Counted from the first letter of the stretch, positions 46,973 to 56,565 are shown. The stretch is DNA of 64,000 bases from Planctomycetota bacterium (GCA_016795285.1 JAEUIC010000022.1:124001-188000), one strand, 5' to 3'. Notes: a model not told the origin generated them from the letters alone. Numbers and translations are program-made.

Positions 46973-48670
46973 TCAGAAACCGACGTGCAGCTCGAGGCCC
47001 GGCGTGAAGCTGACTCCTCCGCTCGCCGCGGAGTCGAACTGCAAGACCTGTGCGAACAAGGCGAGACCGACGACGCTCTCGTCGTACGGCAGCTCCTCGA
47101 TGAAGTCGTATCCCGCAGTGAAGAGGACGAACGGCACGTTCGCGATCGGCAGCAGCAGCAACTCGCCGCCGAGCGAGGTCGGGATCTGCGCCGCCTGCAC
47201 GCCGAGCAGCAGGAAGCCGACGTTGTAGGGTGCGCGCGAGGAGCTGTCGACGTGTGCCGTGAGCGTCGTCCCGACGATCGGGTCGGCGCTGCAGCCGAAG
47301 CCGGGGACGCCGTGCTTGCCCGGCCAGCCAGTGCCGTAGCTGCTCCATGCGGCAGCTTGGTCGATCTGCATCGAGTGGCCGACGATGGTGTACGAGAAGA
47401 GTGGGGCGAAGAGGTTGGTGGCGAAGCTCGAGAAGGCGATCAGATTCCCGTCGGCGGAGATCGAAGGGCCGCCGCAGTTCCCAGACGCTTCGTTTCCGTC
47501 CGCGTCACGACTGACCAAGCGCGTCAGGTTCCGGTCTCGATCCCGGACGAACACCTGCCCTGACGCTCGATGGATGGGATCGCCCTCGATCAGTTCCCTC
47601 GAGGTGCTCGTGAAGGCGACGAGCCGACCGTCGCCGCTCGGAACCGCCCAGGGTGCGGAGAAGGGGTCATCGCGTTCATTCGCTGGATCCCCGTCGGGCT
47701 TGCAGGTGACGAGTTCCGTCATGCCTGTGTCTCGATCATGCAGGAAGACGTGATAGCCGATCCAATCCACCGGGTGGTCGAACGCGACGAGGTCAGTCTC
47801 GGCGGAGGCGAACGCGACGTATCGCCCATCGGGAGAGATCTGCGGATACTTCCCGAGCCGCGGAGTGCCGTCAGTGGCGATCGAGATGCAGCTTGTCGTG
47901 CCGAGCAAGCGATCGCGAAGGAAGACGCCACCATCCGATGCCCGGTCATCGAGCAGGTTGTTCGCCTCGCTCCAGAAGCTGACGAACCGTCCGTCAGCGG
48001 AGACGGTCGGCGAATAGGAGTCGTCATCGGCCAACGTGCCGTTCGTGCTGACGCACACCAACGTCGTGGTCGCGGTCGCGATGTCGTGCGCATAGACCGC
48101 CGCAGTGCCGATGCCCCAGGGATAGAACGCGAAGGCGGGTGTCGCAGTGAACACCACAGTCGAGCCGTCAGCACTGATCGTCGGCGCCTCTGCCAAGTAC
48201 GAATCGAATGCGTGATCCGGGTCGATCGGCGGATCGACCGGAATCCGTGTCGTCGTCCCGGCGCGGAGATCTCGCAAGAAGATGTCACGCCCCAGGTTGT
48301 CGTCGTCGGCGACGAGATCTGACGCGTCGCTCGAGAACACGATGCGGGTTCCGTCATCAGAGGCGCAGGGAGTTCGCGGGTAACCGATCGAACGAGTTCC
48401 TTGGTAAGTCACGCTCGCCAGCGTCAGCGTGCCGGTGTGAAGATCGGCGACGAAGATGTCGCTATGCCATGCGTCGAGCGGATCCGATTCGGACTCGAAG
48501 GCGATGGCGCGACCGCTCATCGTGAGGCGCACCCATCCACCGCTCGTGGGCAAGCCCACCCCGGCTCCGTCCGGCAGCAACGGAAACGTCGACTGTGCAC
48601 CAGCTGGCGCAGCGAGGGCGGCGAGGACGGCGAGGACGGCGAGGATGCGAGCCGGCGGTGCTTGATTCAT
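46973..48670 (-). CDS. Exported PD40/TolB-type beta-propeller protein with C-terminal beta module
   Basis: 565 residues. GGGAG precedes the ATG and a signal peptide follows (ILAVLAVLAALAAPAGAQS). Blades have the form SDDGTRIVFSSDASDLVADD / DIFLRDLRAGTTTRI, SADGRFVSFWSEANNL / GVFLRDRLLGTTS, SPDGRYVAFASAETDL / HVFLHDRDTG. The last 120 residues (YGTGWPGKHGVPG, LGGELLLLP, FAQVLQFDSAASGG) form the shared C-terminal module. The next gene upstream on the same strand is a paralogue of the same architecture, 28 bp away. Function unknown. Confidence 0.8.
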   Translation of the reverse strand: MNQAPPARILAVLAVLAALAAPAGAQSTFPLLPDGAGVGLPTSGGWVRLTMSGRAIAFESESDPLDAWHSDIFVADLHTGTLTLASVTYQGTRSIGYPRTPCASDDGTRIVFSSDASDLVADDDNLGRDIFLRDLRAGTTTRIPVDPPIDPDHAFDSYLAEAPTISADGSTVVFTATPAFAFYPWGIGTAAVYAHDIATATTTLVCVSTNGTLADDDSYSPTVSADGRFVSFWSEANNLLDDRASDGGVFLRDRLLGTTSCISIATDGTPRLGKYPQISPDGRYVAFASAETDLVAFDHPVDWIGYHVFLHDRDTGMTELVTCKPDGDPANERDDPFSAPWAVPSGDGRLVAFTSTSRELIEGDPIHRASGQVFVRDRDRNLTRLVSRDADGNEASGNCGGPSISADGNLIAFSSFATNLFAPLFSYTIVGHSMQIDQAAAWSSYGTGWPGKHGVPGFGCSADPIVGTTLTAHVDSSSRAPYNVGFLLLGVQAAQIPTSLGGELLLLPIANVPFVLFTAGYDFIEELPYDESVVGLALFAQVLQFDSAASGGVSFTPGLELHVGF

Positions 48671-48698
48671 CGCGTGAACTCCCTGCAGCAGTGATCGG

Positions 48699-50411
48699 TC
48701 AGTAGCCCGGAGCGACTTCGATTCCCGCAGTCATCGCAACTCCGTCGCATGCCCATGGGTCGAGCAGCAGTGCCTGCGTGAAGAGCGAGATCCCGACCAA
48801 CGACTCGTCGACCGGGACGCAGAAGTCGAGGACGTTCGATCCTGGCGCCAGCGGTAGCGCGGACGCGAAGTCGGGTACGACCAACAGGGACCCGCCGTAG
48901 AGCGGAAGGTCATCGGACGCCGATCCGACCAGCAGCGCGGCGACGGTCCAGAGTCCCGACGAGTTGCCGATGGTGAGCGTCAGGTCCTTGCCCAGCATCG
49001 GGAGGTCGTTCAGCGCGAAGCTTGGGATCCCGAGCCGACCGGTGGTTCCGTTGCCGTACTCGACGACCTTCGCGACATCGAAGATCCGCTCGCGGACGAA
49101 GACGTCGGTGGAGTGGTTCGTGTCGTTGCTCACCAGCGAGTCGTCAGCACTGGTGAACGCATAGAAACGGCCGTCCATCGACAAGGAGACGCCGCTGGTC
49201 GGTTGATCTGACAGCACGTCGTCGTCACCGAACGGGATCGGAAGCGTGAACCCGAACTCCCGGTCTCGAACCATGCACGTCCATTCCAGCGAGTCGTAGC
49301 CGTACGCCGGGCCATACCCGTCGAAGGCGACGAATCGGCCATCCGCCGAGATCGAATGGACCCAGCTGCCGAATTCCGAGTCGATTCCATTGCCTTCGGA
49401 GTCGACGCTCAGGAACTCCGTCACATCGAGGAGGCGATCGCGCAGGTAAGCCCCGCCGAATTGATCGATGTCGCCGTCGAGGATCACGCCATGACGATCG
49501 AAGAAGGCGACGAAGCGGCCATCCCCCGACATGAAGGCCGGCTTGAGCTCGGCGTACGGGACGGGCAGGCCGCTTTCAGTGACGTCGATCAACTCGATGG
49601 ATGCGGTGGCTCGATCGACTGCGTAGATGTGCAAGTTGTTCGTGTCACCGGCGACGAGATCCGCATCCGTCACGAAGCAGACGGTTCCACCGTCTCGAGA
49701 GATGGTCGGAAGCGTGCAGATTCGGTATCGGTCAGCTTCAACACCGCTCTCCGTCAGGCTGACACGAGTCGTCGTGCCGGTCGATCGATCATGGACGAAG
49801 ATGTCGGGTTCACCATTCGTGTCGCTTGGAACCAAGTCGAATGCCCAGCTCGAGAACGCGATGAGCTGGCCATCGCTGCTCACGGAAGGAGCTTCCGATC
49901 TCCCATGGCTTCGGGTCCCTGTGTAGGAATCAGAGATCCGCGAGAGCGTGTCGGTGAGCCGATCCCACGCGAAGATGTCGACCGAGGAGTTCTTGTCTGG
50001 CGGCACCAAGTTCGTTGCTGCACTTGCGAATACCACGGTGGATCCATCAGCTGAGAGTGCCGCTTGCCAACTGTAGTCGTCACCAGGACTGCCGTTGCCG
50101 TCATGGCTGACGAGGAACGTCTCGTTGAGCCAAAGGTCGCGCAGGAAGACGTCAGAAGCATGATTGGTGTCGCCAGTGACGACGCCGTCGTCATCGGTCG
50201 CGAAGACCACGAAGCGGCCGTCGTCCGAGATGCAGTTCTGCGTCCCACCGAGGCGCGCACCCCCCGAGATCTCCGCGTCACCGGGAGCGAGGCTCGCCCG
50301 CGTGGTCGATTGGGCGATTGCTGGCTGGGTCAGCGCCGCCGCCAGCAGACTGATGACGAAGGTGGACAGCCCTCGGGACTTGAGTTGCGCGGACGGTGCG
50401 ATTCGAGCCAT
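48699..50411 (-). CDS. Paralogous exported PD40/TolB-type beta-propeller protein with C-terminal beta module
   Basis: 570 residues with GAGGGGGG before the ATG and a signal peptide (FVISLLAAALTQPAIAQS). Blades such as SDDGRFVVFATDDDGVVTGD / DVFLRDLWLNE and SADGSTVVFASAATNLVPPD repeat through the protein. The C-terminal module (YGNGTTGRLGIPSF, YGGSLLVVPDF, FTQALLLDPWACDG) is the clearest example in the window. Base composition is visibly lower in GC than its surroundings (some lines near 55%), with more A/T third positions, so a different origin or relaxed codon selection is possible. Confidence 0.8.
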   Translation of the reverse strand: MARIAPSAQLKSRGLSTFVISLLAAALTQPAIAQSTTRASLAPGDAEISGGARLGGTQNCISDDGRFVVFATDDDGVVTGDTNHASDVFLRDLWLNETFLVSHDGNGSPGDDYSWQAALSADGSTVVFASAATNLVPPDKNSSVDIFAWDRLTDTLSRISDSYTGTRSHGRSEAPSVSSDGQLIAFSSWAFDLVPSDTNGEPDIFVHDRSTGTTTRVSLTESGVEADRYRICTLPTISRDGGTVCFVTDADLVAGDTNNLHIYAVDRATASIELIDVTESGLPVPYAELKPAFMSGDGRFVAFFDRHGVILDGDIDQFGGAYLRDRLLDVTEFLSVDSEGNGIDSEFGSWVHSISADGRFVAFDGYGPAYGYDSLEWTCMVRDREFGFTLPIPFGDDDVLSDQPTSGVSLSMDGRFYAFTSADDSLVSNDTNHSTDVFVRERIFDVAKVVEYGNGTTGRLGIPSFALNDLPMLGKDLTLTIGNSSGLWTVAALLVGSASDDLPLYGGSLLVVPDFASALPLAPGSNVLDFCVPVDESLVGISLFTQALLLDPWACDGVAMTAGIEVAPGY

Positions 50412-50503
50412 TCGGCGCCCCCCTCGAGTTCGTCGCGACGTTCCGCAGGAGATCCCCCGCGCGTCGGCCGCGACCGCGTCGATAGCGCCACTCTCGTCCG
50501 GCG

Positions 50504-51127
50504 CTACCCCTCCACCACCCCGATCCAGTCGAGCTCGCGGAGCTTGCCGTCGAGGTCCATGCCGTAGCCGACGATCCAGCCGTCGGCGACGTCGAAGCCG
50601 ACCCAGTCGAGCGCGACGTGGACGCGGCGGCGGGCGTGCTTGCTGACCAGGACGCCGACGCGGACGCGCGCCGCCCCGGCCGCAGCGACGCGCGCCACCA
50701 CCGCTTCGAGCGTGCGCCCCTCGTCGGCGATGTCGTCGAGGACGATCACCTCGCGCTCGCGGCAGCGCGCTTCGTCGAACCCGTCGATCGTCACCGGCAC
50801 GAGCTGCTGCCCCTCGGTCCGGCGCGCGCGCACCACCAGCGTCTCCGCGACCAGGCCGTCGCGAGCGGCGGCGTCGAGCAGCGTCGCGGCGAAGCGGCGC
50901 GCCCCTTCGGCGATCACGATGAAGAGCGGCGCGAGCGGCGGTGGCGTCGCCGTTGCGTGCGCCGTGCAGCTCGCTGCGTCGCCCGCCGTGCGGCCCGCCG
51001 CTTCCTGCTCCTGCCGCAGCGTCCGCGCGATCGCGGCGCCGAGCTCCTCGATCCGCTCGCGCACCCGCGCCGCCGGGATCAACTCCTGCAACCGCGGCGC
51101 GACGTGCTCACCGCTGCCGCCGCTCAT
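50504..51127 (-). CDS. Hypoxanthine-type phosphoribosyltransferase
   Basis: 207 residues. The ATG at 51127 overlaps the stop of the sigma-54 activator (ATGA), which decides the start within a longer open frame. The PRTase fold is shown by LFIVIAEGARRFAATLL and the PRPP-binding motif REVIVLDDIADEGRTLEA, then RVGVLVSKHARR and VGFDVADGWIVGYGMDLDG, which match HPRT. It would convert hypoxanthine or guanine plus PRPP to the nucleotide. An extra low-complexity insertion (about residues 44-66) follows the N-terminal helix. The call to the HPRT branch is firm; exact base preference is not. Confidence 0.82.
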   Translation of the reverse strand: MSGGSGEHVAPRLQELIPAARVRERIEELGAAIARTLRQEQEAAGRTAGDAASCTAHATATPPPLAPLFIVIAEGARRFAATLLDAAARDGLVAETLVVRARRTEGQQLVPVTIDGFDEARCREREVIVLDDIADEGRTLEAVVARVAAAGAARVRVGVLVSKHARRRVHVALDWVGFDVADGWIVGYGMDLDGKLRELDWIGVVEG

Positions 51128-52779
51128 GCCCCGCCGCTCCGCTTCTGGAAGTCGCGCGCGCCGCCGAGCCCGAGCTTCTCCATGCGGCTGCGCAGCGTGC
51201 TCGGCGGCACGTCCAGCAACTGCGCGGCGCCGCCCTCGCCGTAGATGCGGCCGCCGGTGCGGGCGAGCGTCTGCTCGATGTGGAGGCGTTCCGCGGCCTC
51301 GAGCGTGAGCGGTGCGCTTCCGATGGGGGGCAGCGCTGCGGGCGCGGCCGGCGCCGCGCGTTCCGTCGCGGTCGCGCTCGGCGGTGCAGGCGGCAGTGCA
51401 CCGCGCTCGAGGAGCAGTTCCGCGACGTCGATCGCGCCGCCACTCGCGAGCAGCGTCGCGCGTTCGAGCACGTTCAGCAGCTCGCGCACGTTGCCGCGCC
51501 ACGGCGCCGCCTGCAGCGCGCGCTGCGCCGCCTCGGTGAGCTGCAGCGGCGCGCGGCCGTTGCGGCGGGCGAGCTCGGCCAGGTGGCGCTGCGCGAGCGC
51601 GACCACCTCGTCGCGCCGCTCGCGCAAGGGCGGCAGCTCGATCGGGAAGACGGCGAGGCGCCAGTAGAGGTCCTCGCGGAACCGCTTGGCCGCCACCGCC
51701 TGCTGCAGGTCGGCGTTGGTCGCCGCGATCACGCGCACGTCGACCTTCACGGTGCGGTCGCTGCCGACCGGCTCGAAGCAGCCCTCCTGCAGCACGCGCA
51801 GCAGCTTCGCCTGCAGCTCGAGCGGCAGGTCGCCCACCTCGTCGAGGAAGAGCGTGCCGCCGTTGGCGACCTGGAAGCGGCCGAGGCGGTCGTGCACGGC
51901 GCCGCTGTAGGCGCCCTTCACGTGGCCGAAGAGCTCGCTCTCGACCGTGCCGGCCGGCAGCGCTGCGCAGTTGAGCGAGACGAGCGGCTGCTCGGCGCGC
52001 GGCGACCATTCGTGGATCGCGCGCGCGCAGATCTCCTTGCCGGTGCCGGTCTCGCCGGTGAGCAGGACCGGCATCGTCGACCCCGCGACCTTCCGCGCCA
52101 GCTCGACCACGCGCTGCATCGGCGCGCTGGTGCATGCCGCGAGCTTCGCGCCCGCGCTGGTCGGCCCTTCGACCGCCTCGCGCAGCAGGCGCTGCCCCTC
52201 GACCAGCTGCTCGCGCAGCAGCGTCAACGCACGCGTCTGCTCGCCGAAGCTCATCGCCAGCGCCAGCAGGCGCCCGAAGATCTCCGCGAGCTCGACCATG
52301 CCCGGCGCGTAGTTGCCGCACTGCGCGCGATCGAACGTCATCGCGCCCAGCAGCGTCTCGCGCGCGGCGAGCGGCACGACCATGCAGTGGTGGCCGTGCG
52401 GCAGGTCGAGGATGCCGTCGTAGGGATCGCCGTCGCCGTCGGCATGGTCGTGCTCGGCGAAGCGGACCGCGCGCCCCTCCTTCAACGCGCGGCGCACCGA
52501 CGGGAAGTCGGCGAGCTTCAGCCGATGGCGGCGCACCTTGTCGCTGTCGAGCGGCCCATGCGCGACGCGCACCGCGAGCTCGTCGCCGTCGAGCTCGAGG
52601 ATCGCGGCGAGGTCGAACGGGAGCAGGTGCGCCAGCGCCGCCAGCGCGCCCGCCAGCAGCTCGTTCACCTCCTCGCGCGAGGTGCCGGCGACCAGCGCCT
52701 GCTGCAGTTGGCGCGCGAGGTCGTCGACGGCGCCGTCGGCGGGCGCGGCGGGGCGATTCGGGCGCGGCGGTGCGGGCAT
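51124..52779 (-). CDS. Sigma-54-dependent transcriptional activator with GAF-like sensor
   Basis: 551 residues. ATG 52779 has GGGAG upstream. Residues about 20-190 form a GAF-like sensor ([41 protein letters not shown]). The AAA+ domain follows with Walker A GETGTGKE, the sigma-54 contact loop GAYSGA (instead of GAFTGA), Walker [13 protein letters not shown] and the [15 protein letters not shown] sensor region. A Fis-type HTH closes the protein ([21 protein letters not shown]). It resembles FhlA/NorR-type activators. It is coupled to the phosphoribosyltransferase gene and divergent from the Rpn genes; the sigma-54 target is not visible. Confidence 0.9.
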   Translation of the reverse strand: MPAPPRPNRPAAPADGAVDDLARQLQQALVAGTSREEVNELLAGALAALAHLLPFDLAAILELDGDELAVRVAHGPLDSDKVRRHRLKLADFPSVRRALKEGRAVRFAEHDHADGDGDPYDGILDLPHGHHCMVVPLAARETLLGAMTFDRAQCGNYAPGMVELAEIFGRLLALAMSFGEQTRALTLLREQLVEGQRLLREAVEGPTSAGAKLAACTSAPMQRVVELARKVAGSTMPVLLTGETGTGKEICARAIHEWSPRAEQPLVSLNCAALPAGTVESELFGHVKGAYSGAVHDRLGRFQVANGGTLFLDEVGDLPLELQAKLLRVLQEGCFEPVGSDRTVKVDVRVIAATNADLQQAVAAKRFREDLYWRLAVFPIELPPLRERRDEVVALAQRHLAELARRNGRAPLQLTEAAQRALQAAPWRGNVRELLNVLERATLLASGGAIDVAELLLERGALPPAPPSATATERAAPAAPAALPPIGSAPLTLEAAERLHIEQTLARTGGRIYGEGGAAQLLDVPPSTLRSRMEKLGLGGARDFQKRSGGA

Positions 52780-52904
52780 GGAGGCTCCCTCGAACAGGAA
52801 CGCGGAGGCGGGCGGGCCGGCGCCAGTCTCGCAGCCGCGATCGGCCGGAGCTACTGCCGCGTGACCGGCCGTCACCAGCGCGGGATCGCGACGTCTCCTT
52901 GCGC

Positions 52905-53888
52905 ATGGAGCCGACGCCTCACGACGCCCTCTTCCGCGCCATCTTCAGCCAACCGCGCCATGCCGAGGCGGAGCTGCGGGCGGCGCTCCCGCGCGAGTGG
53001 GCGGCGGCGATCGAGTGGGGGACGCTGACGTTGCGCGACGGGACGCTCGTCGATGACGAACTGCGCCGTCGCACGGCTGACCTCCTCTTCGAGGCGCGGC
53101 GGCACGACGGCGAACCGACCCTGCTGCTCTTCCTCATGGAGCACCAGAGCACCAGCGACCGCCGGATGGCGCTGCGGCTGCTCGGCTACCAGACGCGGAT
53201 CCTCGAGCGGTGGGCGGTCGAGCAGCCGGACGCGCGGCGGCTGCCGACGGTGCTCTCGCTGCTGCTGCATCAAGGAGCGAAGCCGTGGCCGTGGCCGGCG
53301 ACCTTCGCGGGCTCGATCGGCGGGACGCCGTTGCCGCTGGTGGCGGGCACGCCGGCGCCGCTCGACTTCGGCTTCTTCCTGGACGACCTCGCGACGCAAT
53401 CGGACGCGCAGCTGCTCGTGCGCGGCGAGGACGCGGTCGTGAAGCTCACGCTGCTGGCGTTGCGCCACGGCCGCGCGGGCGAGCGGCTCGTCGAGCTGCT
53501 GATCGGCGCGTTCGAAGCGCTCGCGAACGATCTGCGCGGGTCGGGCGCCGCGAAGGCGCTCGAAATGCTCGCGCGCTATGTTTGCAACGCGAGTCCGGAG
53601 CCGGCCACCGCGCTGCGTCGAGTCGCCGCTGCGGCCTTGCCCCACCATGTGAGGAGCCCCTTCATGACGCTCGCCGACAACCTCCGCGCCGAGGGCCGCG
53701 CCGAGGGCCGCGCCGCAGGAGAGCTGCGCGCGCTGCGCGAGATGCTGGGCGAGCTGCTCGCGGAGCGCTTCGGCCCGCTCGACGGCGCCGCCATCGGGGC
53801 GCTCGACGGTGCCGACGCCGGCACGCTGCGCCGCTGGATCCGCCAGTTCGTCCGCGCCAACTCCGTCGCGGAGCTGCTGGCGAGCTGA
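52905..53888 (+). CDS. Rpn family (PD-(D/E)XK) nuclease-like protein
   Basis: 327 residues from ATG 52905, supported by alignment with the next gene (PTPHDALFRAIF). The family, also called Transposase_31 or recombination-promoting nuclease, is recognised by PHDALFRAIF, the nuclease core DELRRRTADLLFE with FLMEHQSTSDRRMALRLLGY, and the C-terminal LADNLRAEGRAEGRAAGELRAL helix. D, E-x-Q residues needed for metal-dependent DNA cleavage are visible. A paralogue follows 99 bp downstream. No terminal repeats of a mobile element are seen. Confidence 0.85.
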   Translation: MEPTPHDALFRAIFSQPRHAEAELRAALPREWAAAIEWGTLTLRDGTLVDDELRRRTADLLFEARRHDGEPTLLLFLMEHQSTSDRRMALRLLGYQTRILERWAVEQPDARRLPTVLSLLLHQGAKPWPWPATFAGSIGGTPLPLVAGTPAPLDFGFFLDDLATQSDAQLLVRGEDAVVKLTLLALRHGRAGERLVELLIGAFEALANDLRGSGAAKALEMLARYVCNASPEPATALRRVAAAALPHHVRSPFMTLADNLRAEGRAEGRAAGELRALREMLGELLAERFGPLDGAAIGALDGADAGTLRRWIRQFVRANSVAELLAS

Positions 53889-53987
53889 GGTTCGCAGGCC
53901 GGATCGACGGCGGCCGCGACCTGAGCGGCGCGAGGTCGCGCAGTGCCGATCGCGTCACCACCGATCGCGAGCGACGTCTGGTTCGTC

Positions 53988-54959
53988 GTGAATCCGACAC
54001 CCCATGACGCCCTCGTCCGCGCCATCTTCGGCCAGCTGCCGCACGCTGCGGCGGAGCTCGAGGCCGTGTTGCCGCCGGAAGTGCGGGGCGAGCTCGACCT
54101 CGCGACGTTGCGGCCGCTCGATCGCGCCTTCGTCGATGCGACCCTGCGGGCGAGCGCCGCCGATCTGCTCTTCGAGGTGCAGCAGCGGAGCGGCGTGCCG
54201 GCGTGGGTCTACCTGCTGCTCGAACACCAGAGCACGGTCGATCGGCGCCTGCCGCTGCGCCTGCTCGCCTACATGACGCGGATCTGGGAGCGACAGGCGG
54301 AGCAGGGTGGCGAGGCGGCGACGCTGCCGCCGATCGTGCCGGTGCTGATCCACCAGGGGCCGCGGCCGTTCCGGGGCTCGGCGCGGTTCGCGGCGTCGCT
54401 CGAAGCGAGCGTGCCGTTGCGCGCGGCGATGGGGGATCGGCTGCTCGACTTCGAGTTCTTCGTCGATGACCTCGCGGCCCACTCCGACGTGGAGCTCCTC
54501 GCGCGCGGACGCGATGCGATCGCACGGCTCGCGTGGCTGGCGCTGCGGAACGGGCGCGACCATCCTCGGCTGCTCACCCACCTCACGGCGGCGATTCGCC
54601 ACCTCGAAGCCGACTTGCGCGGGCCGGCGACGTTGCCGGCGCTGGTGCAGCTCTACCGCTATGTTTGCGACGTCAGCGACGAGCCGTGGGCGGCGGTGAA
54701 AGACGCCTTCGCAGCCGCGCTGACGCCCGCTTCGAGGAGTTCGTTCATGACCATCGCCGATCAGCTGCGCGCCGAAGGGCGCATCGAGGGGCGTGTCGAG
54801 GCGCTGCGCGAGAGCCTGCTCGAGCTGCTGCAGGTGAAGTTCGGCGAGGTCGATGCGGCGACGCGTGCGCGGATCGCGGCGGCAGAGAGCGAATCGCTGC
54901 GGCGCTGGCTGCGGCGGCTGCTCGAGGCCGCGACGCTGCCGGCGGTCTTCGAAGGCTGA
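53988..54959 (+). CDS. Second Rpn family nuclease-like protein
   Basis: 323 residues. The GTG at 53988 is chosen because it places NPTPHDALVRAIF at the N-terminus exactly like the paralogue; an earlier GTG (53943) is possible. The nuclease core is ASAADLLFEVQ with LLLEHQSTVDRRLPLRLLAY, and the protein ends with a charged helical region (IADQLRAEGRIEGRVEALRESLLELL). Overall similarity to the preceding gene is clear but not close, so the duplication is old or both were acquired. Confidence 0.85.
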   Translation: MNPTPHDALVRAIFGQLPHAAAELEAVLPPEVRGELDLATLRPLDRAFVDATLRASAADLLFEVQQRSGVPAWVYLLLEHQSTVDRRLPLRLLAYMTRIWERQAEQGGEAATLPPIVPVLIHQGPRPFRGSARFAASLEASVPLRAAMGDRLLDFEFFVDDLAAHSDVELLARGRDAIARLAWLALRNGRDHPRLLTHLTAAIRHLEADLRGPATLPALVQLYRYVCDVSDEPWAAVKDAFAAALTPASRSSFMTIADQLRAEGRIEGRVEALRESLLELLQVKFGEVDAATRARIAAAESESLRRWLRRLLEAATLPAVFEG

Positions 54960-54971
54960 GCTACTTCGCCG

Positions 54972-55433
54972 CTACTTCGCCGCCGGCCCGCGCACCTCGC
55001 GCAGGAACCACCAGTGGTGGCCCTCGAGGTCGATCGCGCGGTAGCCGCGGTGGGCGCCGTACTCGGGGCCGTAGTCCTGCGTCTCGGGCTCGCTGGCGAT
55101 GGCGGCTCCGGCGGCGCGCGCGCGAGCGCAGTGGGCGTCGGGATCGTCGACGACGACGCAGAGCGACTGGGTGTTGGCGCCGGCGAGCGAGCGCGGCGAG
55201 CGGGTGTGGGTCAGCTCCGGATGGGCGGGGTTCTTCGCGTTCGCCACCATCACCAGCCCGTCGCCGCACTCGAGCTCCGAGTGGACGACGCGACCGTCGT
55301 CGCCATCGATGCGCAGGCGCACCTTGAGATCGAACGCACGCACCAGCCAGTCGATGGCTGCCGCGGCATCGTCGTAGAAGAGCGCCGGCGCGACGCGCGG
55401 CCAGCCGGCGTGCGAGGGCTTCGCGAAGCTCAC
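54972..55433 (-). CDS. VOC family (glyoxalase-like) protein
   Basis: 153 residues. The GTG start overlaps the stop of the upstream gene (GTGA). The sequence carries the two beta-alpha-beta halves of the VOC fold: RVAPALFYDDAAAAIDWLVRAF, VVHSELECGDGLVMVANAKN, TQSLCVVVDDPDAHCARARAAG and GYRAIDLEGHHWWFLREV. This is the PhnB/glyoxalase-like type often annotated as bleomycin resistance. It is the last gene of the run that starts with the heavy-metal efflux genes. Ligand unknown. Confidence 0.82.
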   Translation of the reverse strand: MSFAKPSHAGWPRVAPALFYDDAAAAIDWLVRAFDLKVRLRIDGDDGRVVHSELECGDGLVMVANAKNPAHPELTHTRSPRSLAGANTQSLCVVVDDPDAHCARARAAGAAIASEPETQDYGPEYGAHRGYRAIDLEGHHWWFLREVRGPAAK

Positions 55434-55963
55434 GGCTTCACCCAGATTCCCGACGCGACGACGATGACGTTGCCGCCCGCGTCCTTGCGGGCCTCGCCGG
55501 TGACGACCACCTCCTTCAGGTGGTCGATGCCGTGGACGCCCAGCACGCTGCCGGCCGCGAGCTTGCCGTCGACGCGGAACTCGACGGTGGCCGACTGCTT
55601 CGCCATCACGTCGGCCGGCGTGCAGCAGTAGTCCCACGGCGTCGGGCACTCGTCGCCCATCTCGATGCACCCCTTCTGCGAGAGGTCGACCAACGAGAAG
55701 TAGGCGGCGTCGCTCCCCTCGACGCCGACGCGCCCGCGCATCACCACCGGGCCGGGTGCGGCGAGCGCTTCGATCGCTTCGCCGACCCCCTTCGCGCCGG
55801 CCGGTTCGGCCGCCAGCGCCACGCTCGCGGGGAGCGCCGCCTTCGTCGTCGCAGCGCCGCCGGAGCCTTCGCCGCCGCCAGCCGGGTCGCCGCCGCAGCG
55901 AGGAAGCGCCGCGAGTGCCGCGATCAGCGCGAGCGCGCGGGTGCAACGGAACGGGTGGATCAT
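55430..55963 (-). CDS. Small exported Cys-rich protein of the metal-efflux operon
   Basis: 177 residues. ATG 55963 has GGAG upstream and a hydrophobic N-terminus (ALALIAALAALPRCGG); the Cys could be lipidated although the lipobox is poor. The mature part contains PVVMRGRVGVEG, a beta-barrel-like start, and a Cys cluster GCIEMGDECPTPWDYCC, then FRVDGKLAAGSVLGVHGIDHL. The cluster could bind a metal ion or form disulfides. It lies 137 bp after the other small exported protein of the operon. Family function not known to me; a metal-related role is inferred from position. Confidence 0.65.
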   Translation of the reverse strand: MIHPFRCTRALALIAALAALPRCGGDPAGGGEGSGGAATTKAALPASVALAAEPAGAKGVGEAIEALAAPGPVVMRGRVGVEGSDAAYFSLVDLSQKGCIEMGDECPTPWDYCCTPADVMAKQSATVEFRVDGKLAAGSVLGVHGIDHLKEVVVTGEARKDAGGNVIVVASGIWVKP

Positions 55964-56100
55964 CGTCGTCTCTCCGGTTCGTCGCCGCGGTCGCGGACGA
56001 CGCCATCGCGCAGGTCTCGGTCGCCCGGCAGCGTAGCGGCCGCCGTCGACGCCGGGTGCTTCGTCGCGCGGGTCGCGACCGCACCCGACGCGCGTCGCCA

Positions 56101-56565
56101 TCAGTTGCGCAGTTCGAACGAGAGCCGGTGCTTCTCGCCGGTGGCGGTCTCGAGCTCGACCCACAACTTGCTGCCGGTGGGCAGCGGTTGCGGCACCTCG
56201 GCGTGGGTGTGCCAATGGTCGACCTCGACGTCGGCCTTCGCCTTCACCGAGCCCTTGGCGTCCTCGGTGCCGATCCAGAAGCGGCAGCTCGCCATCCCGC
56301 CGGTGCCGCCGTCGACCCAGATGTCGACCGGCGCGTCGGCTCCGAGCGGGCCCGCGCCGTCGCGCGCCGCCTTCACCTTGTGGCCGGCGATCGTCTGCTC
56401 GCCCATCGGCACGACGCCCTCGGCACCGTGGACATCGTCGTTCGCCGCGCCGCCAGCCGCCGGCGCGCGCGCGGGTGGCACGCTCTCCTCGCCGCAGCTC
56501 GGCAGCGCGAGGCCCGCCAGCAGCGCCGTCCACACGGTCGCCGCCACCATTCGGGTCGGGTTCAT
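56101..56565 (-). CDS. Small lipoprotein of the metal-efflux operon
   Basis: 154 residues. The ATG overlaps the stop of the CusA-like gene (ATGA). Lipobox LPSC after a hydrophobic stretch (ATVWTALLAGLALPSC). The mature part has VDIWVDGGTGGMASCRFWIG, EVDHWHTHAEVPQPLP and LWVELETATGEKHRLSFEL. The His-Trp-His-x-His cluster suggests metal binding, consistent with an accessory periplasmic protein of the pump. Family not recognised. Confidence 0.65.
   Translation of the reverse strand: MNPTRMVAATVWTALLAGLALPSCGEESVPPARAPAAGGAANDDVHGAEGVVPMGEQTIAGHKVKAARDGAGPLGADAPVDIWVDGGTGGMASCRFWIGTEDAKGSVKAKADVEVDHWHTHAEVPQPLPTGSKLWVELETATGEKHRLSFELRN

Noticed and set aside
52905-54959. Insertion sequence or transposon, suggested by the family name Transposase_31
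   Set aside because: No terminal inverted repeats or target duplication are seen. Rpn proteins are nucleases and not classical IS transposases.
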